Shown here one piece after another: positions 1 through 9,481 of a stretch of DNA of 22,052 nucleotides. The translations under genes and the position numbers were made by a program. The stretch comes from Mesotaenium endlicherianum (Eukaryota > Streptophyta > Zygnematophyceae > Zygnematales > Mesotaeniaceae): positions 1,036,356 to 1,058,407 of the forward strand of contig WELA01010100.1 in NCBI GenBank assembly GCA_009602735.1. Direction: 5' to 3'. Position 1 is the stretch's first letter; the number at the start of each line of letters is the position of its first letter. The notes under the pieces were generated by a model. That model ran no database searches. It was not told the origin of the DNA and saw only the letters and a program-made list of their open reading frames with translations.

Positions 1-42
1 GGGGGGGGGCTACCTCCTCTTTCATGACTAGACAAAATTGAC

Positions 43-69
43 AGCTCGCATTCTTGCAGAATGCGAGCT
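43..69. repeat. Perfect 12-bp inverted repeat (hairpin)
   Basis: The arms AGCTCGCATTCT (43-54) and AGAATGCGAGCT (58-69) are exact reverse complements around a TGC loop. The hairpin lies just beyond the stop codon of the minus-strand gene that ends at 157, so it would sit in the 3' untranslated region or downstream flank of that gene. I see no polyadenylation signal AATAAA between it and the window edge. Its role is unknown. Confidence 0.8.
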
Positions 70-156
70 TTGAGACTAAGTTGAGACTTATCTAGGTCAA
101 GACGGCGCAATTGAGGCGGTTAGCACCAGGTGTCGCAGCGGGACTTCTCCCATGGT

Positions 157-3100
157 CTACCTCAGCAACCTCTGCAGCTCCAGCGTCTGCATCTCAAAGT
201 CGTCCAGCTGGCGCGCTGACGTGGCCGCCGCCTTGCCTGTGTCGCAACGGGCACGGCTGGCGGCAACGTCTGCTCCTCCTCCTCCTCCTCCGCCACCTTC
301 GCCACCACCTTCAGTGCTTGCTTCTGCGTCGACATTGCTGACCTCAGGGCTGACTTTGCTGACTCTAGCGTAGGCCCTGCAGGCTCCGGCATTGATCTCC
401 TTAGGGCCGCCACCTGGCGACATGAGGGAGAGGCTCTGGATGAGCGAGGCTGGGGAGTTCATGGCCGGCGCTGACATGGCCTTGTGGGCGGCATGAAAGA
501 CGAGTGCTGGCAGCTGCTGCATGTCGTTGTCGCCAGCAGGCACCCTGGGACAGGTGGAGGTGCGCTTGAGCAGGCGGTACTTCAGTGACCCCTCCGCGGC
601 CCCCCTCAGGGGTGACATGCTCTTGACACCTGGCAGCCGGAGAAGCTGCACGTGCTTGCCACCTGGCAGCACATCCTCACCCACCTGTCCTCCTCCCCCT
701 CCCCCTCCTCCTTCGCCTCCTTCGCTCGGGTCCGCCTTTGATTGCAACTTTAAGTCTTCCCCCATCTCAGCTTCGCCGCGAGTTGATGCCTGCAGCAACG
801 GCAACCGCGCACACGCAGCCCCAGCACCGCTTGCCGCTGGCACCTGGCATGGTGCACGGCTCGCATTCTTATCGGCAGCTCCATCTGCAGCCGCCGCGAA
901 GACCGCCGACACTTGGCGTGCACGGCTGGCGGCTTTGTCCTCCGCAGGCTCTTCTGCAGCCGCCACATGGACATCCTCGTCAGCTCCACCCGGTGGGCCT
1001 CCTGCTGCATGTGAGCGGAACCCTAGAGTTGCCGCGCCTAGCCCCAGATTGCTCGGGCTGCTGGAGGCTGCTGGAGCCGCCACCTGTCGGCCCTGGACCT
1101 CCTCGCTGTCGTCTGACAGCTCTGATGGGCCCATCACGGCCTGTATGCTTTTCTGACGGAGCTCTTCGCCGTGAGCTGCACAGACCCGGCACAGAGACAG
1201 ACACGCGCCCTCACCGTTCAGAATCCAATACTTAACAGTCCAAGAATCACTGGACCAAGAATTGCTGACCCAAGAATTAATACATCACTAGATTAGTATA
1301 TCAATATATCCTTACAACGTCATATCATTATACCATTGCATCAATATCATTGCAACATTATATCATTGCATCATTAGATCATTAGATGATTGCATCATTA
1401 TGTTATTGCATCACTATATAATAAGATCATGAGATCACTATATCAAGAGATTATTAGTTCATTTGATCACTAGATCATATCACTGAATCATTATATCACT
1501 AAATCATTATATCATTACGTCATTACATCACATCACTAGATCATCATATCACTAGATCATTATATCACCAGATCCTTAAACCATTGAACATCATATCATT
1601 GTATATATATGTGTGTGTATCACTGTATCATTAGATCACCATAGCAAAAAGCACCAATTTATTAACTGTTGAGTCAAGAGCCACCGGCAAATGGCAGCGG
1701 ATCCCAAATCATTCGCAATCGCAACAGTGGAGAGATTAGGCAACCTACTTAATACCTGGTACACAAGAGCGGCCAGCTGGCCCCTGACCTCGGATGCACA
1801 AGTGCACGTTGCCATGCGTGTTAGGCAGCAATGCACACGGCGGAGCTAAGAAAACTGAAAGCAGCTGTAAGAATAAGAAACGGGAGAAGGGAAGAGAGAA
1901 GGAGCAGGGGAGGGAGGGACAGACCGCTGACTCACCGCCAGTGAGAGCCACCTGCTGTCCTGCGAAGACACCTGGAACCTCCCTGAGAGCCAGGGCGCCT
2001 TCGCACACGCCAACGCCCCCACCCCTCGCGCGCGCGTCCTGCGGCAGTGTCTGCCGCGGTCTTGAGGGGCCGCCACATGGCGCGCCCTGCTTGCCCCTCT
2101 GGGCGGCGCCAGGGCTCTTCGTCCTGCTGCTGCTCCTGGTCAACCCGTCAGCTCGCTCGCTCGCATGCTTGACCCTCTCCTCTGCCAGCTTGGACGTGGC
2201 GCACTTGCCGCCCGCCACCTGGCCTTCAGCTGCGCCTCCTCGCGCAGCCGGGTGCTGATGCAGCGCCACCTCGCCATGCGGGCCCCCCGGCACCGCCTCC
2301 ACGCATTCAAAGGGTGGGTTGACCACTCCCTCGCCAGAACATGCTGAGCTGGCGTCCTCATTATCCTCCCCACCAGGCCCGCCACCTGGCGGAGCGGCTC
2401 TTGGCTCGCCATCTCGCAGCTCTGGGGCATCACGCACATCATCACCTAGGCCTGCCGCAAGCTGCTGCTGCTGCTCCGGCGGCGGCAGCGGCGGCGGTGG
2501 CAGCGGCTGCCGCTGCTGCACCTGCTCCTGCTGCTCCTGCTGCTGCTGCTGCTGATGCTGGTGATGCTTTCGTTGAGTCGTGTTGTCCAGTCTCTGTCCC
2601 CTCGGCCTCCTCTCTCCCCCCTCACTTCCAGCAGCAGCAGCGGCGCCGCCCAGCTGACCCTTACCAGTGGCTGCTTTGGCGCCGCCACCTGTCCTCTGGC
2701 CCCTGCCGCCTCCTCCTACACTTCCTGCGGCTGCGCCACGCGGTGCAGCTCCTGCCGCTGCCGCTGCCCGGGATGCGGCTGCGGCCCCCCTGCCCCTGCC
2801 CTTGAGCTTGCCGCCGCCGCCACCTGGCGCCGCTGACCTGGCGGACGTGGCCCGTGCCTGGTCGTCGTTGCTGGAGCTGCTGCCAGACTGCGCCGCCCGC
2901 TGCTGTTGCTCCTGCTCCTCCTGCGTCTTCTCACGCGTGGTCCCGTCCTGCATCAGCACCAGGGGGGGGGGGCGCTTGAACGGCGCGCGGGCGGCAGGGG
3001 GGATGGCGACGTGGGCGGCAGCGCCAAACTCGACGAGGTGCGCAGGGGGGGGGAAGTGCGCGCCGCCGCCCTGCGTGCTACGCAGGGCGTGGGCCCACTG

Positions 3101-3170
3101 CCACATGGCACGCTCCTGCTGGCCAAGCTGGCTGCTCCTCCCTCCCCCTCCCCACAGAGCGCCGGCATAG

Positions 3171-3205
<35 letters not shown>

Positions 3206-4777
3206 GTGGTACGAGGCCTGGTAGGCCGCCAGCTGGGGATGATGATGCCACGCTGGGGGGATTGAGCTGGCAGGGGCGTGCGCTGACGTGTAGGCCCCTC
3301 CCAAGCCGCTGACGCTGCCAGGCAGGCACGGGCGGCCAACGGAAACGCCCATATGTAGTGAGTCAGCGCCGCCCCCACTGCTGCCCGCAGGACCCGCTAC
3401 CATAGCGGCAGCCGCGCCGCCATGTGGCTGCTCGAGTGAGTAGTGCTGGGCCTGCTCACTCATCGTCGCGCCAGGTGTTGACTGGGCGGCTGCCTCCTGC
3501 CACGAGCTGAAGGGCTTGCCGCTATCTCTGCCATAGGACTGCGCAGGATGGTAGTAGGCCGCCAGGTGGCGCTGCTGCTGCTGCTGCTGCTGGTGCTGCT
3601 GCCGCTGTGGGGGGGCACCCTCCAGAGCCTCCCCAGAGGACCACATGTGAGAGTGTGTGTGTGTGTGCATGTGCTCCCCACACTCCCCAATGCCAATGTG
3701 TTTTGCGTACGTCCCCCCTCGCCCTCCTGCCCCGCCACCGCCACCGCCACCGCAACCAGGGCCGCCAATGCTGCTGCTGCCTCCCCGCATGCGCGCCACC
3801 TGTTCAGTGCCAATTTGCCCGTGCCCATGCTCGTGCCCATACCTATGCGCATGCGGGTGCGCGCGCCCGTCAGAAGGCACCAGCTGGTCTTGCTTCACGC
3901 CAGCTGTCACCATTCCCTTGGCCCCCTCTGAGCTGGCCCACGTGCGGTCGCTGCTCTGCATGCCACTTGTTTGCGGCACGGTGCTCGGCAGCCCTCCCTG
4001 CGCCGCCTGTGCACCGTTTCCGCCGTAGCGGCCTGACAGCCGGAGGGGGGCGTCGCCAGCTGCGGCAGCCGCCGCCATGTGTCGCTTCTGCTCCCACCCG
4101 GCCTGCTCCTGCTGCTGCATCTCTCGATCCAGCCGCATGATTGCTTCTTTCATCTCAGGCCCCAGCGACCTCCCCACCATGACAGGTGGCGCTTGTGCGT
4201 AAGATCTGAACAGCGGCCCCTCCCTTGCCTCCCACCCTTCCACTCCCTCCCCCACCCCAACCCCCACCCCGTGGGGAGACATGAAGCCCGACCGCTTGGG
4301 CCTCTTAGACGATCCCACAGCCTGCTTTGACTTCTTACCTGCAGCTACACCCGTAGTAGCACCAGCCCCAGCACCGGCCGCTGCACCAACCCTCCCCGCA
4401 AGAGGAGGGGAAGCAGGAGCGCCTGTGCTATGCTTCTGCTGCTGCGGCTCCTGGGATGCCTCCTGCCCTCTGGGCTCAGCCCCCGTTGCATGCATCTGAG
4501 CATCTGCTGGCCAGCTCGCCCTGCTCTCGGGCGGGCCTTCCCTCACCTCCGACGCCGACGACCTGCTCTTCAGGTGGCACAAATCCTGCCTCGACTGCTG
4601 TGTGGCTCGCGATTCCACCCCGGCATCTGCCCCCGCATCAGAAGGAGGGGCCTCATCGCAGTCCAAGCTTTCCGCAGGCAGCTGCTCCAAGTCGAACAAG
4701 TGCACCCGCTGAGGGCCCGCCCCCAGCCTGTCTCCTCTCTTCGCCTCTGATCCCTCAATGCCGGGCGGCTCTCTCAT
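157..4777 (-). CDS. Large low-complexity nuclear-type protein, three exons
   Basis: I do not recognise a family. The model joins exon 1 (4777-1936), exon 2 (1845-1756) and exon 3 (1175-157), all with phase-1 junctions, for about 1,316 residues ending in TAG at 157-159. The ATG at 4777 is the first Met after an in-frame TGA about 20 bases upstream. Visible features are a basic cluster near residues 148-162 (KKSKQAVGSSKRPKR, NLS-like), histidine/glutamine tracts including runs of 7 to 10 Q, long Gly and Ala runs in the middle, and acidic Glu/Gly patches in exon 3. A less repetitive segment around nucleotides 2930-3130 reads AMWQWAHALRS and PFKRPPPLVLMQDG. Such composition is common in transcription or chromatin co-factors, but that is inference. 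The alternating ORFs on the plus strand are shadows. A possible further donor (CTGAG|GTAGAC) overlaps the stop codon, so the true 3' end could lie beyond the window. Confidence 0.65.
1176..1755 (-). other. Intron 2 of the low-complexity gene (580 nt)
   Basis: The donor is CCAG|GTATTAAG at 1755 and the acceptor is TCTGTGCAG|CTCAC at 1176. Both junctions are phase 1, which restores the long downstream frame. Without splicing, the upstream frame stops at 1745. A second acceptor, GCATACAG, at 1141 would be out of phase. Most of the intron is AT-rich repetitive sequence, in sharp contrast with the GC-rich exons. Confidence 0.6.
1260..1645. repeat. AT-rich degenerate ATCATTA/ATCACTAGATC repeat
   Basis: Short units of about 9 to 11 bases such as ATCATTATATC, ATCACTAGATC and ATTGCATC follow one another for almost 400 bp. 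The spacing is irregular, and the tract ends in a small (TA)/(GT) run near 1601-1619. It sits wholly inside intron 2 of the minus-strand gene. It looks like a decayed minisatellite. I see no coding capacity in it. Confidence 0.75.
1846..1935 (-). other. Candidate intron 1 / exitron (90 nt)
   Basis: A strong plant-type donor GGCG|GTGAGT at 1935 is followed by a pyrimidine-rich stretch and acceptors at 1846 (TTCTTAG|CT) or 1855 (TTTCAG|TT). Both acceptors are phase 1 like the donor. The 90-nt (or 81-nt) interval has no in-frame stop, so the gene can be read through it or spliced. A stronger-looking acceptor, CTTACAG, at 1865 is phase 0 and would break the frame. Confidence 0.5.
2480..3602 (-). 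repeat. CAG/CTG microsatellites coding for polyglutamine
   Basis: Three triplet tracts lie within the minus-strand gene, near 2515-2556, 3171-3202 and 3571-3600. On the coding strand they read mostly as CAG and give His/Gln runs, the longest being ten Gln in a row. The tracts are nearly pure CAG at 3171-3202 and more interrupted elsewhere. They are expected to vary in length between individuals. Confidence 0.85.
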
Positions 4778-7481
4778 GATGGTTTGGCAACAAGGTCAAG
4801 CTCCCCTCCTTACACTAGCTCTCTCTTTTCTCTCTCGGAATTCACGGCTCTTTGACGCGATGGCTAGGTTGTCTAAGAAAAACGCAAAGTTTGAGACTGG
4901 AGTTGGAATGAGCAGGCGTGGGCTGGAGAAGGAAGCAAAAGGCTTCTGATGCTGGCCTGCAACCTTGAGCGGTTAACTCATCAACGCATGCGCAGGAAGT
5001 GCGAAGATATTTCGCAGGAGAATAGAAACGATCTGCGCTACTCTATCTGCTGTGATCCGTCTCAAGACCATGTGTGGTACTTAAGCAATGCTGAGAGTAC
5101 AATGTACGTTGAGAGGAAGTTAGGAGTCGAGACTCGAGACAAGCTGGATCGCTGAAAACTTGCATGAGGCAGAGAGACATAACTGTTCGAAGCAGAGTAT
5201 TTAGCGGCCACGACTGCATCTACCTTTTTGGTCTTAATATTTGAAATATCTAACAAGTGTAGGTCGGTCAGGAAGAGCTATCAGTACCCTCCTCAGATAT
5301 TCTTGACTGCTCGGGCAGCTTGCTCTGGTCAGCTCTGGTCGCCAGCTTTTACCATCGCGGCTATCAAGCTACAACCGGCTGCCAAAAAGAGCTGAAATCA
5401 GCTGAAGTGAGCTACATCAGCTACATACATGGCCAATTAACAAGGCAAGACGAGGCGTTTACACGAGTTTCAATTTTGTCACCGCTAGCGACGATGAACG
5501 ATGACCATCAAATGAGCAAATTTTGGCCTTTTGACGTCAACGTGCACGTTTTTTTGATACTGATGAATTTTGCCAAGTAAAAGTCTTCATTCATGCCCCT
5601 TCGCTTTTCGACAGTCTACAAGTATGCCGCTTGTTGCCGCTTGCTGCATCAAGGCGGGCGGCGACGGGTGAGAAAAGAACCCAGAAGCACGCGTGATAAC
5701 AACGAGACTCAATTGATGGACAGCGTATTGCCACAATTTGCCAGGCTGCTATTTCTTCCGAACCGTGCACGTGTTTGCAAGTGATTATTGTTACAGCGTA
5801 AAGAAGGGGATTTGCAATCAGCAGAATCCTTCAATACCGTGTAATCACCGTGCGAATCAGAATTTAAGGGGAACCGCGTAAACAGCACCTCAGTCTCACA
5901 TAGGAGTCGTTCCTAAGCTGTAGGGCCGGGCTAGTCGACGGTGCTCGACTGCACCCAGCTCTTCTCTTGGTTGTGCAAGGTGTCGTGGAAGCTGGACCGC
6001 TCGGCAATATGATAGCCAATCATAGCTCATAGTAGCAAATAGTAGCTTGTAAAGTTTAAAGACTTACAGCACGCGTACTGACATTTACGGATATTTGCTA
6101 CAGCCTCCCACGGCGTTGGGTGCCAATCAACAACGATGAGCAGCATCGTGTAACTAGGGTGACTCAATTGGCAACTTAGGACTTTCACCCGCCCTTGAGT
6201 GAGATTCTTTCGGTCTGTAAAAGCGCTTCATTCTTTCACTTTTTTCGTTTAGGACCTGAATAACCATATGCCATTGGTGTTCACCAAGAAACGAATCAGG
6301 CCCCGAATAATCAGATCGGTTCTTCCGCAACTGCATTTCGATTGGCTCTAATCGCGGCGGTGACTTTACAAGGTACACGACCGGCCATGACCGAGTCTGT
6401 ATTACAATGTCCAATTAGCATCAAGACAGACACATGCAAAATCTACAATCGATTAACATCTTCTACAATCTATGTAATCCTGCCAAATGTTAGGATATGT
6501 GACTGTGTTTGCAGATTCTGGGGTACTGTATGTTATCTGTCGACCATTTCGGACAGATATATCTGGGCGGAACGAGTTCTTCCTGGGCCGCGCTGGCCCT
6601 TGGGCGGAACGACGATGAGATATTTGTGTCTTGAGGTGACCACTAACCAGCAAGCTGACTGTCGTGCGCAATCTTGCGGAGTCTGCGGCCTCCTTTCGAA
6701 GCTATTAGGGAAAATAAAATTCGAGCTGAAGTTTTATATCGGTTAAACTTTCACTGAGCCATAAGCCAAAAACGACCAGTCATTTGTGCCCAGGGTGAAC
6801 ACTGCAGTGCACAGTGCACATCGGTCACGACCCACTTGCGGCAAGCCCGGGCACATGATAGTATTTTGCACCTAGCACGCAACTAGCAACACGGACATAC
6901 TTCGCTTCGTTTGGATGTTCCATAATTCTGCGGGAGCTTGTCCAAGTAAGGCTGTCGTGCCTAACAGTGTCGGACCCCTGGCACGCGCGTGGCTCAGCAA
7001 GTGTGATTTCGACCTGATTGACGTGTCGGTGCGTCGCTGCAAGTGGGAATCGACCGAGTTGATCGTCCCTTGTACGTGTGTCGGTGGCAGACTGGTTGGG
7101 GTTTGACTCATTCCTGGTCTTCCTGCACTTGCATCACACGGTGGGGCATCCCACACTCAATGCTTCCCATGTTCAACCAGTTCCTCATTCAACACTTAGC
7201 AGAAATTTTCAAAAACTTATCTCATCCTCAGCTTCCCTTACAAGGACAGAAGTGTCTCACTTCCACACAGGCTTCCGCCCAAGTTGAGGGTTTACAGATG
7301 AACAAGTTTTGTGGTTTGCAAAAATCACGTCTAAGCAGCTTAACACACAATGCCAGATTCAGAGAAAATCGCCCTTCAAGGCTTTCGCTTAACTCCCACA
7401 AGTCGCAGCTTACAAAACTCTGAAAATGCACATCTATGCTGGCCTGGTCTGAGCTCTTCACTCAACACCGCGCCTTAACAG
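4778..7481. other. Intergenic region without supported gene
   Basis: No ORF here is long or convincing. The longest is about 134 codons at 6342-6746, with no recognisable domain. Just upstream of the minus-strand gene start, 4820-4840 is a CT-rich tract (GA-rich on the gene's strand), which could be a promoter element of the GAGA kind, but I see no clear TATA box. Small features include GGGCGGAACGA occurring twice (about 6565 and 6602) and the palindrome CACTGCAGTG near 6800. Confidence 0.5.
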
Positions 7482-7489
7482 CTCTTCAC
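7482..7489 (+). repeat. hAT target-site duplication, left copy (CTCTTCAC)
   Basis: The 8-bp word CTCTTCAC ends immediately before the left terminal CAG of the transposon and is repeated exactly at the right end (12610-12617). Eight-base duplications are characteristic of the hAT superfamily. Confidence 0.88.
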
Positions 7490-7495
7490 CAGACC

Positions 7496-7551
7496 CCTCG
7501 ATTCATAACTTTTTGGGTGTTATCCTCGATTCATAACTTTTTGGGTGTTAT
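7496..7551 (+). repeat. Perfect 28-bp tandem duplication in hAT left end
   Basis: Two identical 28-bp units (7496-7523 and 7524-7551) begin CCTCGATTCATAAC and end GGGTGTTAT. They cover part of the left terminal repeat. Subterminal repeats often serve as transposase binding sites in hAT elements. A very recent slippage event is the alternative explanation. Confidence 0.9.
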
Positions 7552-7705
7552 ATTTCATTTTGGATGTTATAAAACCCGACCAAAAACAGAAGGATGTCAA
7601 AAAAAACCCAGTTCGTTCAAAGCAGATGTCACATAAAACCCGGCAATTCTTGATTTGGATGCCAAGGAAATCCAGTGATTCTATGTCGGATGTTTTTTTT
7701 CCTAA

Positions 7706-7777
7706 GGGTACGGGGCCCGGGCCCCCGGGGCTAGGCCCTAGGGGCCACGGGCCACGGCCTACAGGCTACAGCCTACG
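7706..7777. repeat. GC-rich palindromic patch
   Basis: This short island of G and C lies inside the AT-leaning transposon. It includes the perfect 14-bp palindrome GGGGCCCGGGCCCC at 7712-7725, followed by CTAGGCCCTAGG and a run of ACGGGCCACGG and CTACAGGCTACAGCCTAC words. It can form stable hairpins. Its function is unknown. It lies upstream of the transposase coding exons and could be part of the subterminal region. Confidence 0.6.
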
Positions 7778-7955
7778 ACTTGTCATTGCATCGTCAGTGG
7801 TCCACGGATCGCCGACGACTCAAGAGAATTCAAAAGTTGGAATGCCGTACACTGGCCTCCCTTTCACCCTCGTCGCCGGCAGTAGGTCCCCGTACAACCT
7901 GCAAACCCCTGGGCCCTACTTTGATTTACAAAGGCAAAATCCTTCTTTCGAATAG

Positions 7956-8034
7956 ACTTCAACGGACGCTGAAATTGAGACTAAAACTGAACTTGAAAAT
8001 GAGAAAACTGACACTAAATTTGACGAACAAGAAG
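7956..8034 (+). pseudogene. Possible first coding exon of hAT transposase
   Basis: This stretch reads as a coherent acidic, Glu/Thr/Lys-rich peptide (for example TDAEIETKTELENEKTD) and ends at a donor AAG|GTGTGC at 8035 in phase 1. The acceptor at 8349 (TGTGTGCAG|GC) is also phase 1 and leads into the Met of the next exon, so the two join in frame. An in-frame TAG at 7953-7955 separates it from a further open stretch upstream. It could also be 5' untranslated sequence that happens to be open. Confidence 0.4.
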
Positions 8035-8349
8035 GTGTGCTCTAGGGCTCTTATTATGTGCTGCAATTTATTGTTAATGCATTACCATTTAAAACCTTAA
8101 GTATACTTCAAATATACACCACTAGCCTCTTGTTTATTTCTATATTGGAGGAATGAGGCATAGCATTTATAATCTTTGAAGCTTTCAAAAGGGGCAGATT
8201 TGCACACATATCTGCACGAGGTAAAGTATTGGCACTTCTATTATGTGCTACTTGTGCTCATTTCTATTCCTGTTACTTCACATTAAAAATGCAGTCTCTA
8301 CAATGTGGACATACAGCCTAATTTGTGTTTCTTGTCCTTGTGTGTGCAG

Positions 8350-9481
8350 GCATAAACATGACTATTGGAAGGCCTTCTAAAAAAGCAAGAAGAAGTCAGA
8401 GTAGATTAACTTCCTTCTTGATATCTAGCAAGCCAGTTGTTGAAGGAGACGATATTCTTGTGAAAAAAGAGTGACGTGCAAGTGTTGCACAAGGGTGTGA
8501 GGGTGGGCAGGAAGTAGTAAGTGCTGTAACAGGGTTCACCAATATGGAGAGAACAGGGGAAGAGTCTACAAATGTGTATAAGAGCTCATGGGAGACTAAA
8601 TTTCTTTGGTTAGAAAAGGACGCTGGCCCAAGTGGGCCAATGAGGTGTTCATGGTGTACGAAGGCAAAGATATCAAGCACACTTGGACATGGGGGCAAGG
8701 GTTCTTTCACTTATCAGCATAGTGTTCTTGATAAGCATAACAAGAGCAGCAAGCACAAGGAGGCTGGTAGAAAAATGAAGATTTTGGAAGATGCCGCCCT
8801 AGGTCGTCAACCGGTGGTAGAAGCCATGGGGAGACTCTCGGATTCCATGCGGTTGAAGATGATGAAGCAGATTAAGCTCTTCTGGTTCACACTTGAGAAC
8901 AATTTGCCCTTGAGTATCTACCCAAAGTTGTGTGAGCTAGACAGATCTTTGGCAGACAAAGATGTGAGAGCTGCTCCCAAAGGCTACTCTACGCATGAGA
9001 CGGAGTATGCCTTCCACGAGTTTTTAGTCGCAAGCGACTCCGTACTTAGGGAGGGGCTCGATTCAAACGCACAGGCAGCACCCTGTTATGCACTCATGAT
9101 AGATGAGAGTACAGATAGAGCTACACAGCAGCATCTTGTGGTCTACATCAACTATGCAGCTAATGAAGGCATGGGAGAGTTGAAGACATCCTTCTTAGAC
9201 TTGAAGCCAGTGGAGGATGGCACTGCGAAATGTCTCAAGAAGCTTTGTTAGAGATTTTAGAGGAGCACGGGTTGGATACCAAGAAGTTTGTGGCCCTTGG
9301 TAGTGATGGAGCATCAGTCATGGTGGGCACAAAGGGTGGTCTTGCTACGTTGTTGAAGAGGGACGGTGCGTCACCGACCCTCAAGGCGGTGCATTGTATT
9401 GCACATCGGCATGCACTCTCCCTACAAGATGCTGCATCCACAATTTCGGAGATGGATTGCGTAGACAAGATGATCGCTGAG
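8350..9481 (+). pseudogene. hAT transposase, exon with zinc finger and catalytic core
   Basis: The frame opens at the ATG at 8358. The first 50 residues are basic and contain QSRLTSFL, a motif resembling the PCNA-binding PIP box seen at the start of many hAT transposases. TGA at 8472-8474 interrupts the frame, which is otherwise open from 8358. Beyond it are a BED/TTF-like zinc finger (CSWC, later HNKSSKH) around 8645-8760, then MIDESTDRA (9098-9124; first catalytic Asp region of hAT), a 1-base deletion near 9238-9244, and GSDGASVMVG (9300-9329; second Asp region) with HCIAHRHAL. The exon ends at donor GCTGAG|GTATTT. The broken frame means no functional transposase from this copy. Confidence 0.85.

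Larger units (their letters stand above)
127..4576. repeat. Dispersed CACCTG / GCCACCTGGC motif family
   Basis: The hexamer CACCTG or its complement CAGGTG occurs more than 20 times by eye between 127 and 4576. I found only about four copies in the remaining 17 kb. The full 10-mer GCCACCTGGC occurs at 409, 658, 2214, 2381 and 2819, and in reverse complement at 3561. Near-copies lie at 625, 839, 1079, 2684, 3795, 4181 and 4569. In the coding strand the copies fall in different codon phases (read as QVA, APGG or HLA), so the constraint appears to act on DNA or RNA and not on protein. CACCTG is the core bound by the B3 domain of plant RAV1 and is also an E-box variant. Any binding here is inference. 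Confidence 0.6.

Noticed and set aside
1865..1870. CTTACAG as the acceptor of the first intron, visually the best acceptor in the region.
   Set aside because: It is phase 0 against a phase-1 donor and leads to an early stop, whereas the acceptors at 1846 and 1855 keep the long frame.
521..4779. Plus-strand ORFs of 100 to 210 codons (for example 521-1156, 2667-3170, 3607-4140).
   Set aside because: They are antisense shadows of the long minus-strand coding exons in GC-rich DNA, with no domain and no splice logic.
6342..6746. 134-codon plus-strand ORF as a possible gene.
   Set aside because: No recognisable domain, no supporting context, and a length compatible with chance at this base composition.
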